The translations under genes were made by a program, and so were the position numbers. A stretch of DNA of 8,306 nucleotides from Flaviramulus sp. (GTDB lineage: Bacteria > Bacteroidota > Bacteroidia > Flavobacteriales > Flavobacteriaceae). Position 1 is the first letter of the stretch, and each line of letters starts with the position of its first letter. The stretch is taken from positions 1 through 8,306 of the forward strand of contig JALRJA010000041.1 of NCBI GenBank assembly GCA_023255235.1, given 5' to 3'. A model generated the notes under the pieces. It saw only the letters and a list, made by a program, of their open reading frames with translations. It had not been told where the DNA came from and did not search any database. Shown here piece after piece: positions 1 through 6,236 of the stretch.

Positions 1-1
1 A

Positions 2-1258
2 GGTGTTGCGTTGTCTATGACACAGTGGTATCCAAAGCTAGCAGAATATGATTTTGAAGGCTGGCATGCAGACCCATATATAGGTAGAGAATTTCATGGT
101 GTTTGGGGAAATTTTGATGTTACTTTAAGTATTGATAAAAATTATGTTGTTGGTGGCACAGGCTATTTACAAAATGAAACGGTGAAAGGAAATAAAAAAA
201 TCTTACACTACAAAGCCCCAAATGTGCATGATTTTTCATGGGCGGCAGATCCTGAGTATATTCACGACACAATGCAAGTGCCTAATGGACCGCTTCTTAA
301 TTTTTATTATAAGAGCACTTTAGATGATGACAAGAAAGAAAATTGGAAAAAACTACAACCCAAAACGGTTGAGCTTATGCAATATTTTAGTAAACATATA
401 GGCACATATCCTTATGAGCAATATTCAGTAATTCAAGGCGGCGACGGTGGAATGGAATATGCTATGTGTACTTTAATTACCGGAAACAGAACTTTTGGTA
501 GCTTAGTTGGGGTTACAGCTCACGAGTTAGCTCATAGCTGGTTTCAGTTTTTATTAGCAACAAACGAATCTAAACACGAGTGGATGGATGAGGGCTTTAC
601 AACTTACATTAGCGACTTAGCTATGAATGAAATTATGAACGAAGGAAAAGAAAACCCTATAGAAAATGCCTATAAAAGCTATTTATACTTAGCTCAATCG
701 GGCAAAGAACAACCGCTTAGCACACATGCCGATAGATATGCTTATAACCAAGCCTATGGCATAGCTGCTTACAGCAAAGGTGCTGTATTTTTAGCACAAT
801 TAGGCTATGTAATTGGAGAAGACAATTTAAAACAAACAATTAAAAAATATTTTACAGATTTTTCTTTTAAACACCCCAAACCATTAGATGTTATTAGAAC
901 TGCCGAAAAATTAACCAATTTAGAACTCGATTGGTATCTAACCGATTTCACACAAACAACCAACACCATAGATTACGCTGTGCAATTTGCCGAAAACAAA
1001 ACCATTACATTAGAACGTGTTGGTTTAATGCCTATGCCAATTGATTTAAGAGTTACTTACACCGATGGTTCAACACAAGATTTTTACATACCGCTGCAAA
1101 TGATGCGAGGAGAAAAACCAACACAAGCCACTGTAATTAAAGACTGGGCTTGGGCTTATCCAACTTATACTTTTGAAACTTCAAAAGCTATAAAATTTGT
1201 TGAAATAGACCCAAGTGGTCTTATGGCAGATATTAACAGAACCAATAATAAAAAATAA
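2..1258 (+). CDS. M1 family zinc metallopeptidase (aminopeptidase), C-terminal part, cut by the left window edge
   Basis: This is a peptidase of the aminopeptidase N/LTA4 hydrolase type, which removes N-terminal residues from peptides. The frame is open to the window edge, and codons before the TTG at 11 (G-V-A) read as continuous protein, so the true start lies upstream and TTG 11 is not the start. Numbering from that TTG, the exopeptidase motif GGMEY is at 146-150 (counterpart of GAMEN). The zinc site HELAH at 171-175 is followed after exactly 18 residues by Glu194 (WMDEGFT), giving a complete HEXXH-X18-E site. Tyr254 in YSKGA fits the catalytic tyrosine that stabilises the transition state. 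A short C-terminal beta-rich part follows, and the gene ends in TAA. All catalytic parts visible are intact, so the enzyme is probably active. The N-terminal domain and any signal peptide are outside the window, so location (periplasm or cytoplasm) cannot be judged. The next gene, rnpA, has its own promoter, so co-transcription is not required. Confidence 0.95.
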   Translation, partial: GVALSMTQWYPKLAEYDFEGWHADPYIGREFHGVWGNFDVTLSIDKNYVVGGTGYLQNETVKGNKKILHYKAPNVHDFSWAADPEYIHDTMQVPNGPLLNFYYKSTLDDDKKENWKKLQPKTVELMQYFSKHIGTYPYEQYSVIQGGDGGMEYAMCTLITGNRTFGSLVGVTAHELAHSWFQFLLATNESKHEWMDEGFTTYISDLAMNEIMNEGKENPIENAYKSYLYLAQSGKEQPLSTHADRYAYNQAYGIAAYSKGAVFLAQLGYVIGEDNLKQTIKKYFTDFSFKHPKPLDVIRTAEKLTNLELDWYLTDFTQTTNTIDYAVQFAENKTITLERVGLMPMPIDLRVTYTDGSTQDFYIPLQMMRGEKPTQATVIKDWAWAYPTYTFETSKAIKFVEIDPSGLMADINRTNNKK

Positions 1259-1262
1259 CACC

Positions 1263-1282
1263 TTTTATAAACATGTATAAAA
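1263..1282 (+). terminator. possible weak AT-only hairpin after the M1 peptidase gene
   Basis: Five bases after the M1 stop codon, TTTTATA (1263-1269) and TATAAAA (1276-1282) form a perfect 7-bp stem with a 6-base loop. A T-rich run (1291-1301) follows about 10 bases later. There are no G-C pairs, so the stem would be weak. It may separate the peptidase transcript from rnpA or may only reflect AT-rich sequence. Confidence 0.25.
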
Positions 1283-1291
1283 TATAGAGGT

Positions 1292-1311
1292 TTATTATTT
1301 TACTACCTTTG
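1292..1311 (+). promoter_or_regulatory. Bacteroidota-type promoter of rnpA (-7 element TACCTTTG)
   Basis: TACCTTTG at 1304-1311 is a perfect match to the Bacteroidota sigma-factor -7 consensus TAnnTTTG. I see no clear TTG at the usual -33 distance. The element lies 17 bases before the rnpA TTG codon, so a start site 4-7 bases downstream would leave a leader of only about 10-14 bases. The block TTATTATT, two T's, then ACTACCTTTG (1292-1311) recurs almost exactly in front of rpiB on the other strand, which supports it being a functional promoter. Confidence 0.65.
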
Positions 1312-1328
1312 ATGTTTAAAAAAACAAC

Positions 1329-1706
1329 TTGGCATTTTCCTATAATAAGAACGAAAAACTCAAAAGTAAAAAATTAATTGACCAATTATTTAACAACGGT
1401 CGGTCGGTTTCTGTGTATCCCTTGCGTTTGGTTTACATGCCAACTGTTTTTGAAAACAATATACTAGCTAAAACAGGCGTTTCTGTTAGTAAAAAACTTG
1501 TTAAAAATGCTGTTGATAGAAATAGAATAAAACGCTTATTAAGAGAAGCATATAGGCTTAATAAATCACATTTTTTTAACAGTTTAACAACACAACATGC
1601 TTTTATGATTTTGTATATTGGTAAAGAAAAACCAACACTCAACCAAATTGAAACTAGTATGGCGTTGTTATTTGAGAAATTTTCAAATAAACTTCCTAAA
1701 AAATAA
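1329..1706 (+). CDS. rnpA: Ribonuclease P protein component
   Basis: This is the small basic protein that binds the catalytic RNase P RNA and helps it remove 5' leaders from precursor tRNAs in the cytoplasm. The product is 125 residues, normal for the family. The family signature is clear: SKKLVKNAVDRNRIKRLLRE from residue 54 contains the RNR box at 64-66 and the basic RNA-binding helix. The N-terminus (YNKNEKLKSKKLIDQLF, residues 5-21) and PLRLVY (31-36) are also typical. The start must be TTG at 1329: an in-frame TAA lies at 1317-1319, only three sense codons separate it from the TTG, and the first in-frame ATG is at residue 37, inside the conserved fold. There is no Shine-Dalgarno sequence. 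rpmH, the usual partner of rnpA in many bacteria, is not directly upstream. The S41 protease gene begins 10 bases after the stop, so the two are probably co-transcribed. Confidence 0.95.
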   Translation: MAFSYNKNEKLKSKKLIDQLFNNGRSVSVYPLRLVYMPTVFENNILAKTGVSVSKKLVKNAVDRNRIKRLLREAYRLNKSHFFNSLTTQHAFMILYIGKEKPTLNQIETSMALLFEKFSNKLPKK

Positions 1707-1716
1707 TATATTCCCA

Positions 1717-3351
1717 ATGAAACATTTAGTTAAAAAAAAACATATTATACCTATTTTAGTTTGTGCTGTTTTTTTATTTACTTCTGCTTTTCAAAATAAA
1801 TTTTTTGAAATAGCTAAACAAATAGACATATTTACCACGTTGTTTAAGGAGGTTAATATGAATTATGTTGATGAAACCAACCCTGGTGATTTAATGGATA
1901 CTGCCATAAAAAATATGTTGGCAAACTTAGATCCTTACACTAACTTTATGAACGAGCAAGATGTTGAAGCTGCTAGAATTAATAATTCTGGAGATTACAC
2001 CGGAATTGGTGCAAAAGTGAAAACATTAAAAGATAAATTGCTTATCATAGAACCTTATAAAGATTATCCTGCCGACAAAGCCGGCCTTAAAGCTGGTGAT
2101 CAAATTATTAAAATTGGAACTGTTTTGGTTGAAAACTACAAAGGTGATGCAGCCGATTTGTTAATTGGTTCTCCAGATTCTTCAGTTGAAATAACTTATA
2201 AAAGACAAGGCAAAACTCAAACCGCATCTATTAAAAGAGCCGAAGTAGAAATTAAAGCCGTACCATATTATTCAATGGTATCTAATAAAACGGGGTATAT
2301 TGTTTTAAATAAATTTAATAATAAAGCAACTTCTGAAACAAACTATGCCCTGCGCGATTTAAAGTCTCAAGGAGCAGAAACCATTATTTTAGATTTAAGA
2401 GGAAACCCCGGTGGTTTACTTGATGAAGCTATTAAAATTGTAAATCTTTTTGTGCCAAAAGGCCAGCTTGTAGTTACCACAAAATCAAAAGTTGACAAAT
2501 ATAATAAAACCTATTATACCAAAAACGAACCCATAGATACAAACATACCTTTGGTGGTTTTAATAAACGGAACAAGTGCCTCGGCTAGCGAAATTGTTTC
2601 AGGCTCTTTACAAGATCTAGACAGAGCTGTTGTTTTAGGCTCTAGAAGCTTTGGTAAAGGTTTGGTGCAAAGACCTAAAGAACTCAGCTATGGCACACAA
2701 ATAAAAATTACAATATCTAGATATTACACACCTTCAGGACGCTGTATTCAAGCCTTAGATTATTGGCATAGAAATGAAAAAGGCGAGGCTGTGCGTGTAA
2801 AACAAGAAGATTATAATGAGTTTAAAACTAAAAACGGAAGAAAAGTGTTTGATGGTGGTGGTGTTTTTCCCGATGTTTTGGTTAACTCTTATGAAAAATC
2901 GCCTATTATTTCTGCAATTATTGAAAACGACCTTATTTTTAATTATGCCACAAACTATCATTATAATAATACTGTAAATGATATTTATAATTTAAAATTA
3001 GATGATACTGATTTTAAAAACTTTAAAAATTATTTAAAAACTAATAACTTTTCCTTTGAAACCAATACAGAAAAAGCACTCCAAAAAGCTTTTGAAACAT
3101 CAAAAAAAGATGGCTTAAACAACACTATTAATACAGATTTTAACGCCTTAATGCTTAATATAGAGTCTTCTAAATCATCTATTATTGATAAAAATAAAGC
3201 GTATTTACTAGAATTATTAACAGAAGAAATTATAAAACAATATGCTTACAGAGAAGGGTTTTATAACTATTTAAAAAAAAATGATAATGCTATTAAAAAA
3301 GCAAAAGAAATACTAGAAAATCAATCGGTTTATTTTGATTATTTAAACTAA
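1717..3351 (+). CDS. S41 family carboxy-terminal processing protease with PDZ domain
   Basis: This is a CtpA/Prc-type serine protease that trims or degrades envelope proteins from their C-termini. I chose ATG 1717 (544 residues); the frame stays open upstream to 1618, but that part overlaps rnpA and reads as non-protein sequence. Residues 1-25 have a lysine-rich start (KKKH) and a hydrophobic stretch, so a signal peptide or single membrane anchor facing the periplasm. A PDZ domain covers about 90-165 (GIGAKV, DKAGLKAGDQI). The protease core follows: LDLRGNPGG at 226-233, GTSASASE at 285-292 and FGKG at 312-315. Ser289 and Lys314, 25 residues apart, fit the Ser-Lys dyad of the family. A C-terminal extension of about 145 residues after VFPDV (383-387) is low in recognisable motifs; I believe similar tails occur in Bacteroidota relatives. 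Lys6-Lys8 are encoded by a run of nine A's (1732-1740). Substrates are unknown. Confidence 0.93.
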   Translation: MKHLVKKKHIIPILVCAVFLFTSAFQNKFFEIAKQIDIFTTLFKEVNMNYVDETNPGDLMDTAIKNMLANLDPYTNFMNEQDVEAARINNSGDYTGIGAKVKTLKDKLLIIEPYKDYPADKAGLKAGDQIIKIGTVLVENYKGDAADLLIGSPDSSVEITYKRQGKTQTASIKRAEVEIKAVPYYSMVSNKTGYIVLNKFNNKATSETNYALRDLKSQGAETIILDLRGNPGGLLDEAIKIVNLFVPKGQLVVTTKSKVDKYNKTYYTKNEPIDTNIPLVVLINGTSASASEIVSGSLQDLDRAVVLGSRSFGKGLVQRPKELSYGTQIKITISRYYTPSGRCIQALDYWHRNEKGEAVRVKQEDYNEFKTKNGRKVFDGGGVFPDVLVNSYEKSPIISAIIENDLIFNYATNYHYNNTVNDIYNLKLDDTDFKNFKNYLKTNNFSFETNTEKALQKAFETSKKDGLNNTINTDFNALMLNIESSKSSIIDKNKAYLLELLTEEIIKQYAYREGFYNYLKKNDNAIKKAKEILENQSVYFDYLN

Positions 3352-3422
3352 TTTTCGTTGCTTATTGGTTACAAATACGTGTTTTTAATTAAAAATAGTA
3401 TATTTATTACCAATCATTTTTT

Positions 3423-4265
3423 ATGAGTAAGGTTTTACTTTTAGTTGTTTTAAATTGCTTTTTTGCTTTCTCTCAAGATACTATTACACACGATGTTTAT
3501 TTTGAAAGTGATAAGTATAATATTCCTGAAATTGAAGAAAATAGATTGCTACTTTTCACAAGGTCTTTATCTGATTTAAATATTGATTCTATTTCTATTT
3601 TTGGTTTTTGTGACGATACCGGAAGCCACTCATACAACCTAAAACTATCACAAAAACGAGCCGATATTATTCAAGCCTATTTTTTAAACAATACCAAAAA
3701 CCCTTCTTTAATATCTAAAGTTGATGGAAAAGGTGAAATAGTATTGCAACTAGTTAATGAAAAAGATGTTTTAAAAACACGCGGTTTAAATAGGCGGGTT
3801 GAAATTATTGTTAAAACAAAAACACCAAAACCTATAATTGCAAAAGACTCGGTTATTATTGACAAAGAAAAAAATGTTATCGATTTAATTAAAGAAAGCT
3901 CAAAAGGAGATAAAATTGTTTTTAAAAACATTTTATTTAATACCGGTTATGCTTCAATTACTGATGATTCTAAATTAGTTTTAGATCAAATTGCTAAAGC
4001 ACTCTTAGAAAGAGGTGATATTTACTTTACTATTCAAGGACATGTATGTTGCACGCATTTAACTAGAGATGCTATAGATAGAAAAACTAATAAACGAAAC
4101 CTATCGGAAGCTAGAGCTAAGTTTGTGTATAATTATTTTGCAGGAAAAGGTATTGAAAAAAAACGCATGCGTTATTTAGGTTTACGAAGACGCTTTCCGC
4201 TTGGTGGAGATGCTAAGTTTGATAGGCGTGTAGAGATTGTAATAACCTATGCAAACAAGCCATAA
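3423..4265 (+). CDS. Envelope protein with two OmpA-like domains
   Basis: The 280-residue product starts with a hydrophobic signal peptide (1-17) ending FAFSQ, so export is likely; I see no lipobox and no beta-barrel region. Domain 1 (about 23-131) has GFCDDTG at 61-67, NLKLSQKRA at 72-80 and NRRVEI at 123-128. A lysine-rich linker (131-165) follows. Domain 2 (about 165-276) has GHVCC at 206-210, RNLSEARA at 225-232 and DRRVEI at 267-272. OmpA-like domains bind the diaminopimelate of peptidoglycan through one Asp and one Arg. Domain 1 keeps both (Asp64, Arg79), while domain 2 has Cys209 where Asp is expected but keeps Arg231. The likely role is anchoring to, or sensing of, the cell wall in the periplasm; domain 2 may bind something else. 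From memory, GHVCC-type double domains occur in other flavobacteria. The start ATG 3423 has no Shine-Dalgarno. No strong TAnnTTTG promoter lies in the 71-base gap after the protease gene (best is TATATTTA at 3399), so read-through is possible. Confidence 0.88.
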   Translation: MSKVLLLVVLNCFFAFSQDTITHDVYFESDKYNIPEIEENRLLLFTRSLSDLNIDSISIFGFCDDTGSHSYNLKLSQKRADIIQAYFLNNTKNPSLISKVDGKGEIVLQLVNEKDVLKTRGLNRRVEIIVKTKTPKPIIAKDSVIIDKEKNVIDLIKESSKGDKIVFKNILFNTGYASITDDSKLVLDQIAKALLERGDIYFTIQGHVCCTHLTRDAIDRKTNKRNLSEARAKFVYNYFAGKGIEKKRMRYLGLRRRFPLGGDAKFDRRVEIVITYANKP

Positions 4266-4281
4266 TTTGTTTTAACAAATT
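4264..4281 (+). terminator. AT-rich palindrome on the stop codon of the OmpA-like gene
   Basis: AATTTGTTTTAACAAATT is a perfect palindrome that starts inside the TAA stop codon. It can form a 7-bp stem with a TTTA loop and is followed by TATTATT. Its place at the end of a transcript that meets an opposing operon fits a terminator, but it has only one G-C pair, so strength is uncertain. Confidence 0.4.
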
Positions 4282-4282
4282 T

Positions 4283-4359
4283 ATTATTCATAGCATAAGC
4301 GAAGAATCTCATTCTTTTCATTTAATTATAGGATGCCACCTTCCATTGGAATAACAAGG
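4283..4359. repeat. probable decayed copy of a dispersed intergenic repeat
   Basis: GCATAAGCGAAGAATCTC (4293-4310) closely resembles an intergenic repeat I remember from many Bacteroidota genomes, of the form TCATTCTGAGCATA next to GCGAAGAATCTC. With one inserted A, the last 12 bases are identical and about 11 of the preceding 14 match. Downstream, TTCCATTGGAATAACAAGG looks like a worn form of a companion part ending in GGAATGACAA. Within it GAAGAAT (4301-4307) and ATTCTTT (4311-4317) can form a hairpin with a CTC loop, followed by T-rich DNA, which could help end transcription. Only one copy lies in this window, so the repeat assignment rests on memory of the motif and on the convergent intergenic position. 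Confidence 0.4.
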
Positions 4360-4410
4360 AAATATTATTTAGAGAATTGCTTTGTTATTCTGAATATTTC
4401 TATTCTCTAA
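4349..4410. repeat. three complementary segment pairs in interleaved order
   Basis: Three pairs of complementary segments are present. Pair A: GAATAACAAGG (4349-4359) with CTTTGTTATTC (4380-4390), 11 bp including one G-U. Pair B: GAAATATT (4359-4366) with AATATTTC (4393-4400), 8 bp. Pair C: TTAGAGAAT (4369-4377) with ATTCTCTAA (4402-4410), 9 bp. The order is A-B-C then A'-B'-C', not the nested order of a simple hairpin, so only one pair at a time (or a pseudoknot) can form in a given RNA. The last segment covers the stop codon of the acetyltransferase gene on the minus strand. Pair A may act as a terminator stem for either converging transcript. Confidence 0.5.
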
Positions 4411-4843
4411 TCATGGCAATATGCGGAATATTATCTTCTAAATATGGGCTTCCAATAGCTTTAAAACCTAAATTATTATAAAACTGTTTAAGATAACATT
4501 GTGCAGAAATTTTAATATGGGTTTGGTTATAATGGTTTTTAATAGCTTTAATAGATGCCTTCATAATATCATATCCGTATTTAAAAGACCGTTCTTTTTT
4601 TGAAACTACTACTCTACCAATGCTCGCTTGGGTAAAATAGTCGCCAGGTTTAAAAATGCGAGAATAGGCAATTAATGTGTTGTTTTTAAACCCTAAAATA
4701 TGAATTGCTTTTTGGTCTTTTTCGTCAATATCTTGATAAACACAATCTTGTTCTACAACAAAAACCTCACTTCGCAATTGAAGCAAATAATATAGTTCTT
4801 GTTTGGTTAATTCTTCAAAAGATTTTATTTGAATATCTATCAT
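4400..4843 (-). CDS. elaA: ElaA-family GNAT N-acetyltransferase
   Basis: This is a GNAT-fold acyltransferase of the ElaA family, which transfers an acetyl group from acetyl-CoA; the natural substrate of the family is not known to me. The 147 residues match the family length. Visible family features are LLQLRSEVFVVEQDC (20-34), YQDIDEKD (36-43), HILGF (48-52), IGRVVV (75-80), the acetyl-CoA loop region ERSFKYG (84-90), the FYNNLGF segment (121-127) and the C-terminal IPHIAMIRE (139-147), all closely like Escherichia coli ElaA as I remember it. It is cytoplasmic with no signal. It is the last gene of the rpiB-transporter-elaA operon: its ATG overlaps the transporter stop by one base (TGATG), so translation is probably coupled. 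The stop codon lies in the complementary-segment region described for the convergent spacer. Confidence 0.92.
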   Translation of the reverse strand: MIDIQIKSFEELTKQELYYLLQLRSEVFVVEQDCVYQDIDEKDQKAIHILGFKNNTLIAYSRIFKPGDYFTQASIGRVVVSKKERSFKYGYDIMKASIKAIKNHYNQTHIKISAQCYLKQFYNNLGFKAIGSPYLEDNIPHIAMIRE

Positions 4844-5754
4844 CAGTCTTGTACAATCATATCTTTAGCATCATCTTTACTAAATTCTGGTTGAATATTT
4901 ACATGGTTTATGTCATATTTTTGTAATACTAACTCTTCTATTTCATGAAGTATAATATCAAATTGAGATAAGGTAATATCATCTTTAAAATCAATGTGAG
5001 CTTCTAAGTGTATTTCGTCTTCGTTTAATTGCCAAACATGAATGTGATGTATGTTTTTTATACTATCAAAAGCATTTATTTCTTTTACAATTTGTTTTAT
5101 AGGAATTGTATCTGGTGTAAACAACATTAATACTTTGGTTGCGTTTTTTAATAAATCATAACCCATCCAAATTAAATATAAAGCTATAGCAAAAGTTAAT
5201 ACACTATCTACCCAAAAAATATGGTAATATTTCATTAACAAACCACCTATTAAAACAGCTACACTTGCCATCATATCTGTTAATAAATGTAAATAAGCGC
5301 TTTTCATATTCATATTGGATTCTGAATCTTTTTTAAGTAAAAGCACGCTTATTCCGTTTGCTAAAATACCTAAAAAGGATAACCAAATAACTATTTCGCT
5401 TGCAATTTCTTCAGGGTTTTTAAACCTTTTTACAGCTTCAATAATTAACAAAACAGCTACTATAATTAACGTAGAAGCGTTTATAAATGCCGCTAAAATT
5501 TCAGCTCGTTTATAACCAAAAGTTCGGTTTATTGAGGCTTTTCTTTTAGCTAATTTATTTGCTATAAAACTAACTACTAATGAGAGAACATCACTAAAAT
5601 TATGTAGTGCATCGCTTAAAAGAGCTAAGCTTCCAGATAACAAACCACCAATTACTTGAGATATGGTAATAAGAATATTTAAAAAAATAGAAATTAAAAG
5701 ATTTCGCTCTTTTAAATCGTTATGAGAATGCTTATGAGAATGGTGCTTTCCCAT
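4843..5754 (-). CDS. Cation diffusion facilitator (CDF) family metal efflux transporter, zinc type
   Basis: This inner-membrane antiporter exports divalent metal, most likely Zn2+, in exchange for protons. The 303 residues are normal for the CzcD/ZitB group. A histidine-rich N-terminus (five His within residues 4-11) probably helps collect metal. Six membrane helices follow at roughly 17-38, 42-66, 85-107, 119-141, 155-175 and 178-200. The transport site is complete: His51-x3-Asp55 in helix 2 and His156-x3-Asp160 in helix 5, the two-His two-Asp set typical of zinc transporters. The cytoplasmic C-terminal domain (205-303) carries HHIHVW (236-241) and HLEAHIDF (249-256), usual for metal binding and dimer contacts. 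Its ATG comes one base after the rpiB stop (TAATATG) and its stop overlaps the elaA start, so it is the middle gene of a tight operon. No metal-responsive operator was seen. Confidence 0.94.
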   Translation of the reverse strand: MGKHHSHKHSHNDLKERNLLISIFLNILITISQVIGGLLSGSLALLSDALHNFSDVLSLVVSFIANKLAKRKASINRTFGYKRAEILAAFINASTLIIVAVLLIIEAVKRFKNPEEIASEIVIWLSFLGILANGISVLLLKKDSESNMNMKSAYLHLLTDMMASVAVLIGGLLMKYYHIFWVDSVLTFAIALYLIWMGYDLLKNATKVLMLFTPDTIPIKQIVKEINAFDSIKNIHHIHVWQLNEDEIHLEAHIDFKDDITLSQFDIILHEIEELVLQKYDINHVNIQPEFSKDDAKDMIVQD

Positions 5755-5755
5755 A

Positions 5756-6190
5756 TTAACAAGATAAAGGTATTTTATCTATTCTTTTTTGATGTCTACC
5801 GCCTTCAAAATTGGTATTTAAAAATGTTTCAACTATTTCTACAGCTTGTTGAATTGCGGTAAACCTTGCTGGAATACATAAAATATTGGCATTATTATGA
5901 CTTCGTGTAAGTTGTGCTATTTCTTTATTCCAACATAAACCAGCTCTAATTTTTTGATGCTTATTTGCCGTCATTGCAACACCGTTGGCGCTTCCGCAAA
6001 TTAAAATACCAAAAGTTGCTTTTTGGGTTTCAACATCGTTTGCTACAGGATGTACAAAATCTGCATAATCTACACTATCAATACTATCTGTGCCGTGGTT
6101 TAAAATAGTATATCCTTTAGATTCTAAATGATTTGTAATAGTAAATTTGTAATCTGTTCCGGCGTGGTCATTGCCTATTGAAATAGTCAT
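5756..6190 (-). CDS. rpiB: Ribose-5-phosphate isomerase B (RpiB/LacAB family)
   Basis: This cytoplasmic enzyme interconverts ribose 5-phosphate and ribulose 5-phosphate in the non-oxidative pentose phosphate pathway. At 144 residues it has the usual length. Key features are the phosphate/sugar site GNDHAG (6-11, with Asp8 and His9), VDYADF (40-45), the active-site loop ICGSANGVAMTANK (64-77) with Cys65 as the expected base, SHNNANIL (97-104) with His98 in the ring-opening position, and GGRHQKRI (130-137). The loop reads CGSANG rather than the CGTGIG of Escherichia coli; I regard this as the usual Bacteroidota variant. Sugar-phosphate isomerases such as LacA/LacB belong to the same family, but a lone housekeeping copy argues for RpiB. 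It is the first gene of the operon, with a clear promoter 29 bases upstream and no Shine-Dalgarno. Confidence 0.94.
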   Translation of the reverse strand: MTISIGNDHAGTDYKFTITNHLESKGYTILNHGTDSIDSVDYADFVHPVANDVETQKATFGILICGSANGVAMTANKHQKIRAGLCWNKEIAQLTRSHNNANILCIPARFTAIQQAVEIVETFLNTNFEGGRHQKRIDKIPLSC

Positions 6191-6218
6191 TTTTTTTAGT
6201 ATTTTAATATCGTATTAA

Positions 6219-6236
6219 CAAAGGTAGTAATAATAA
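6219..6236 (-). promoter_or_regulatory. Bacteroidota-type promoter of the rpiB operon (-7 element TACCTTTG)
   Basis: Read on the minus strand, 6236 to 6219 gives TTATTATTACTACCTTTG, whose last eight bases match the -7 consensus TAnnTTTG perfectly. The expected start site is around 6210-6215, leaving a leader of about 20-25 bases before the ATG at 6190. The sequence is nearly the same as the rnpA promoter, differing by a two-base length change. A clear -33 TTG was not found. Confidence 0.65.

Noticed and set aside
1618..1716. A longer start for the S41 protease, adding 33 residues upstream of ATG 1717
   Set aside because: This part overlaps the end of rnpA in another frame and carries no signal peptide or family resemblance, while ATG 1717 begins a normal lysine-rich signal sequence.
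1433..1717. Minus-strand open frame of 94 codons opposite rnpA
   Set aside because: It lies fully antisense to a well-conserved gene, its hydrophobic reading comes from the complement of lysine-rich codons, and it shows no family features.
3364..3414. Inverted repeat ATTGGT / ACCAAT upstream of the OmpA-like gene as an operator
   Set aside because: Arms are only 6 bases and 39 bases apart; this is expected by chance in such DNA.
4163..4172. 10-base palindrome ACGCATGCGT inside the OmpA-like gene
   Set aside because: It lies in conserved coding sequence (Lys-Arg-Met-Arg), so codon use explains it without a binding site.
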